From: Saprospiraceae bacterium
Lineage (GTDB): Bacteria > Bacteroidota > Bacteroidia > Chitinophagales > Saprospiraceae
NCBI GenBank assembly: GCA_022841345.1
Contig: JALHRR010000007.1
Span: 1-64,000 of the forward strand
Direction of reading: 5' to 3'
DNA length: 64,000 nt
Part shown: one piece after another, positions 63,499 through 64,000 of the stretch
Numbering within the stretch: the stretch's first letter is position 1
Layout: every line of letters starts with the position of its first letter
Notes under the pieces: generated by a model
The model's input: the letters and a program-made list of their open reading frames with translations, nothing else
What the model was told of the DNA's origin: nothing
Databases searched by the model: none
Position numbers and translations under genes: made by a program

Positions 63499-64000
63499 TC
63501 AAACAACACTAATCCTAACTTTCTTAGTCTTGAGTTTACTATTGTTGGTTTTTTGTACAAGCTTTTCAGCAATTTCCTCATGTACACCGACATAGCAGGA
63601 ATCTTGTTTGACTTCAATAGTTCCCAGCTGTTCTTTTTGAATATGACCCTGTTTTAGTAGAAATCCGGCGATATCTCCTTTTGATATTTTATCTCTTCTC
63701 CCTCCCGAAATATACAGTGTTTGCCATTTTTGCAATGATGGTGATTGTGCGGCCGGCAGCTCATCAATATCAAGACTTTCAACTACAGTTTCCTGAATGA
63801 AATCGGGCAATATTTCTTCTTTCCATTGTAGAATGTAAGCTATACCATCACGGTTCATACGGGCAGTTCTCCCATTTCTGTGTGTGAATTCTTTTTCAGT
63901 AAGCGGAATATGATAATGAAGTATAAATTTTATTTCGGGAATATCCAGACCACGGGCAGCCAGGTCTGTTGCCAGAAGTAGTTGAGTCGTTCCATTTCTG
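63499..64000 (-). CDS. DEAD-box RNA helicase, DbpA-like, C-terminal part
   Basis: Partial; the N-terminal part lies beyond the window. The visible 167 residues hold helicase motif V (LLLATDLAARGLDIPEI) and motif VI (HRNGRTARMNRDG), then a C-terminal RNA-binding domain of the DbpA type (SGGRRDKISKGDIAGFLL, SCYVGVHEEIAEKLV). DbpA proteins act in assembly of the large ribosomal subunit. The frame is open to the window edge. An ATG at 63858 is internal and not the start. Confidence 0.9.
   Translation of the reverse strand, partial: RNGTTQLLLATDLAARGLDIPEIKFILHYHIPLTEKEFTHRNGRTARMNRDGIAYILQWKEEILPDFIQETVVESLDIDELPAAQSPSLQKWQTLYISGGRRDKISKGDIAGFLLKQGHIQKEQLGTIEVKQDSCYVGVHEEIAEKLVQKTNNSKLKTKKVRISVV

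Overview
The window looks like chromosomal DNA of a member of the Bacteroidota, probably of the Saprospiria/Cytophagia-like environmental group. This is inferred from low-to-moderate GC, the -7 promoter element TAnnTTTG in front of many genes, GldF/GldG, type IX secretion (T9SS) C-terminal sorting domains, a PorE-like protein, a TonB-dependent receptor with a carboxypeptidase-like N-terminal domain, and TamB. There is no rRNA, prophage, CRISPR array or recognisable insertion sequence. One tRNA gene (Ala, anticodon GGC) is present.

Layout. 1-531: three tandem 188-bp units with a hairpin. 532-8.9 kb: a GH109-type oxidoreductase-fold enzyme, a deoxynucleoside kinase, an orphan LolD/MacB-like ATPase, cobalamin adenosyltransferase plus a PgpH-like c-di-AMP phosphodiesterase, an outer-membrane barrel, an NlpE-like lipoprotein and a small unknown protein. 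9.0-13.1 kb: SulP transporter plus beta-carbonic anhydrase (probable bicarbonate handling), malic enzyme, tRNA-Ala. 13.1-19.9 kb: a T9SS cargo protein and a five-gene operon gldF-gldG-DUF4340-phospholipase C-like-DUF368. 20-29.5 kb: a CsgG-like/barrel protein, a large secreted subtilase, a PorE-like protein ending in SPOR domains, a methyltransferase, methionine aminopeptidase and a toxin-antitoxin pair whose toxin is interrupted by a stop codon. 29.7-37 kb: a large methyltransferase, ndk, ilvE, an unknown gene with rdgB, an M23 peptidase, folP. 37-49.3 kb: tamB, a TPR histidine kinase, and an outer-membrane barrel/TPR operon. 49.4-56.5 kb: a ZIP transporter, lysA, and an operon of a haloperoxidase-fold lipoprotein, a Cys/His-rich protein and a TonB-dependent receptor. 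57.5-64 kb: a barrel protein, an OmpA protein with thrombospondin type 3 repeats, a thioesterase, DUF5995, a secreted unknown protein and the C-terminal part of a DEAD-box helicase.

The most unusual content is between the genes. Eight genes carry, soon after the stop codon and in the same orientation relative to the gene, a run of tandem short units (usually 7 bases, but of a different sequence at each locus) followed by the heptamer AACAGCC. At six of these loci a mosaic of hairpins lies further downstream, the hairpins being separated by a conserved linker (ACATCACC or ATGTCACC in gene sense); a seventh mosaic has no matching gene. Some hairpins are identical between loci while their neighbours in the same slot are different, as if cassettes had been exchanged between fixed linkers. 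G-rich, quadruplex-capable tracts and a further linker-hairpin composite are part of the same regions. I know of no named element with this grammar; this is the best candidate for an undescribed system in the window.
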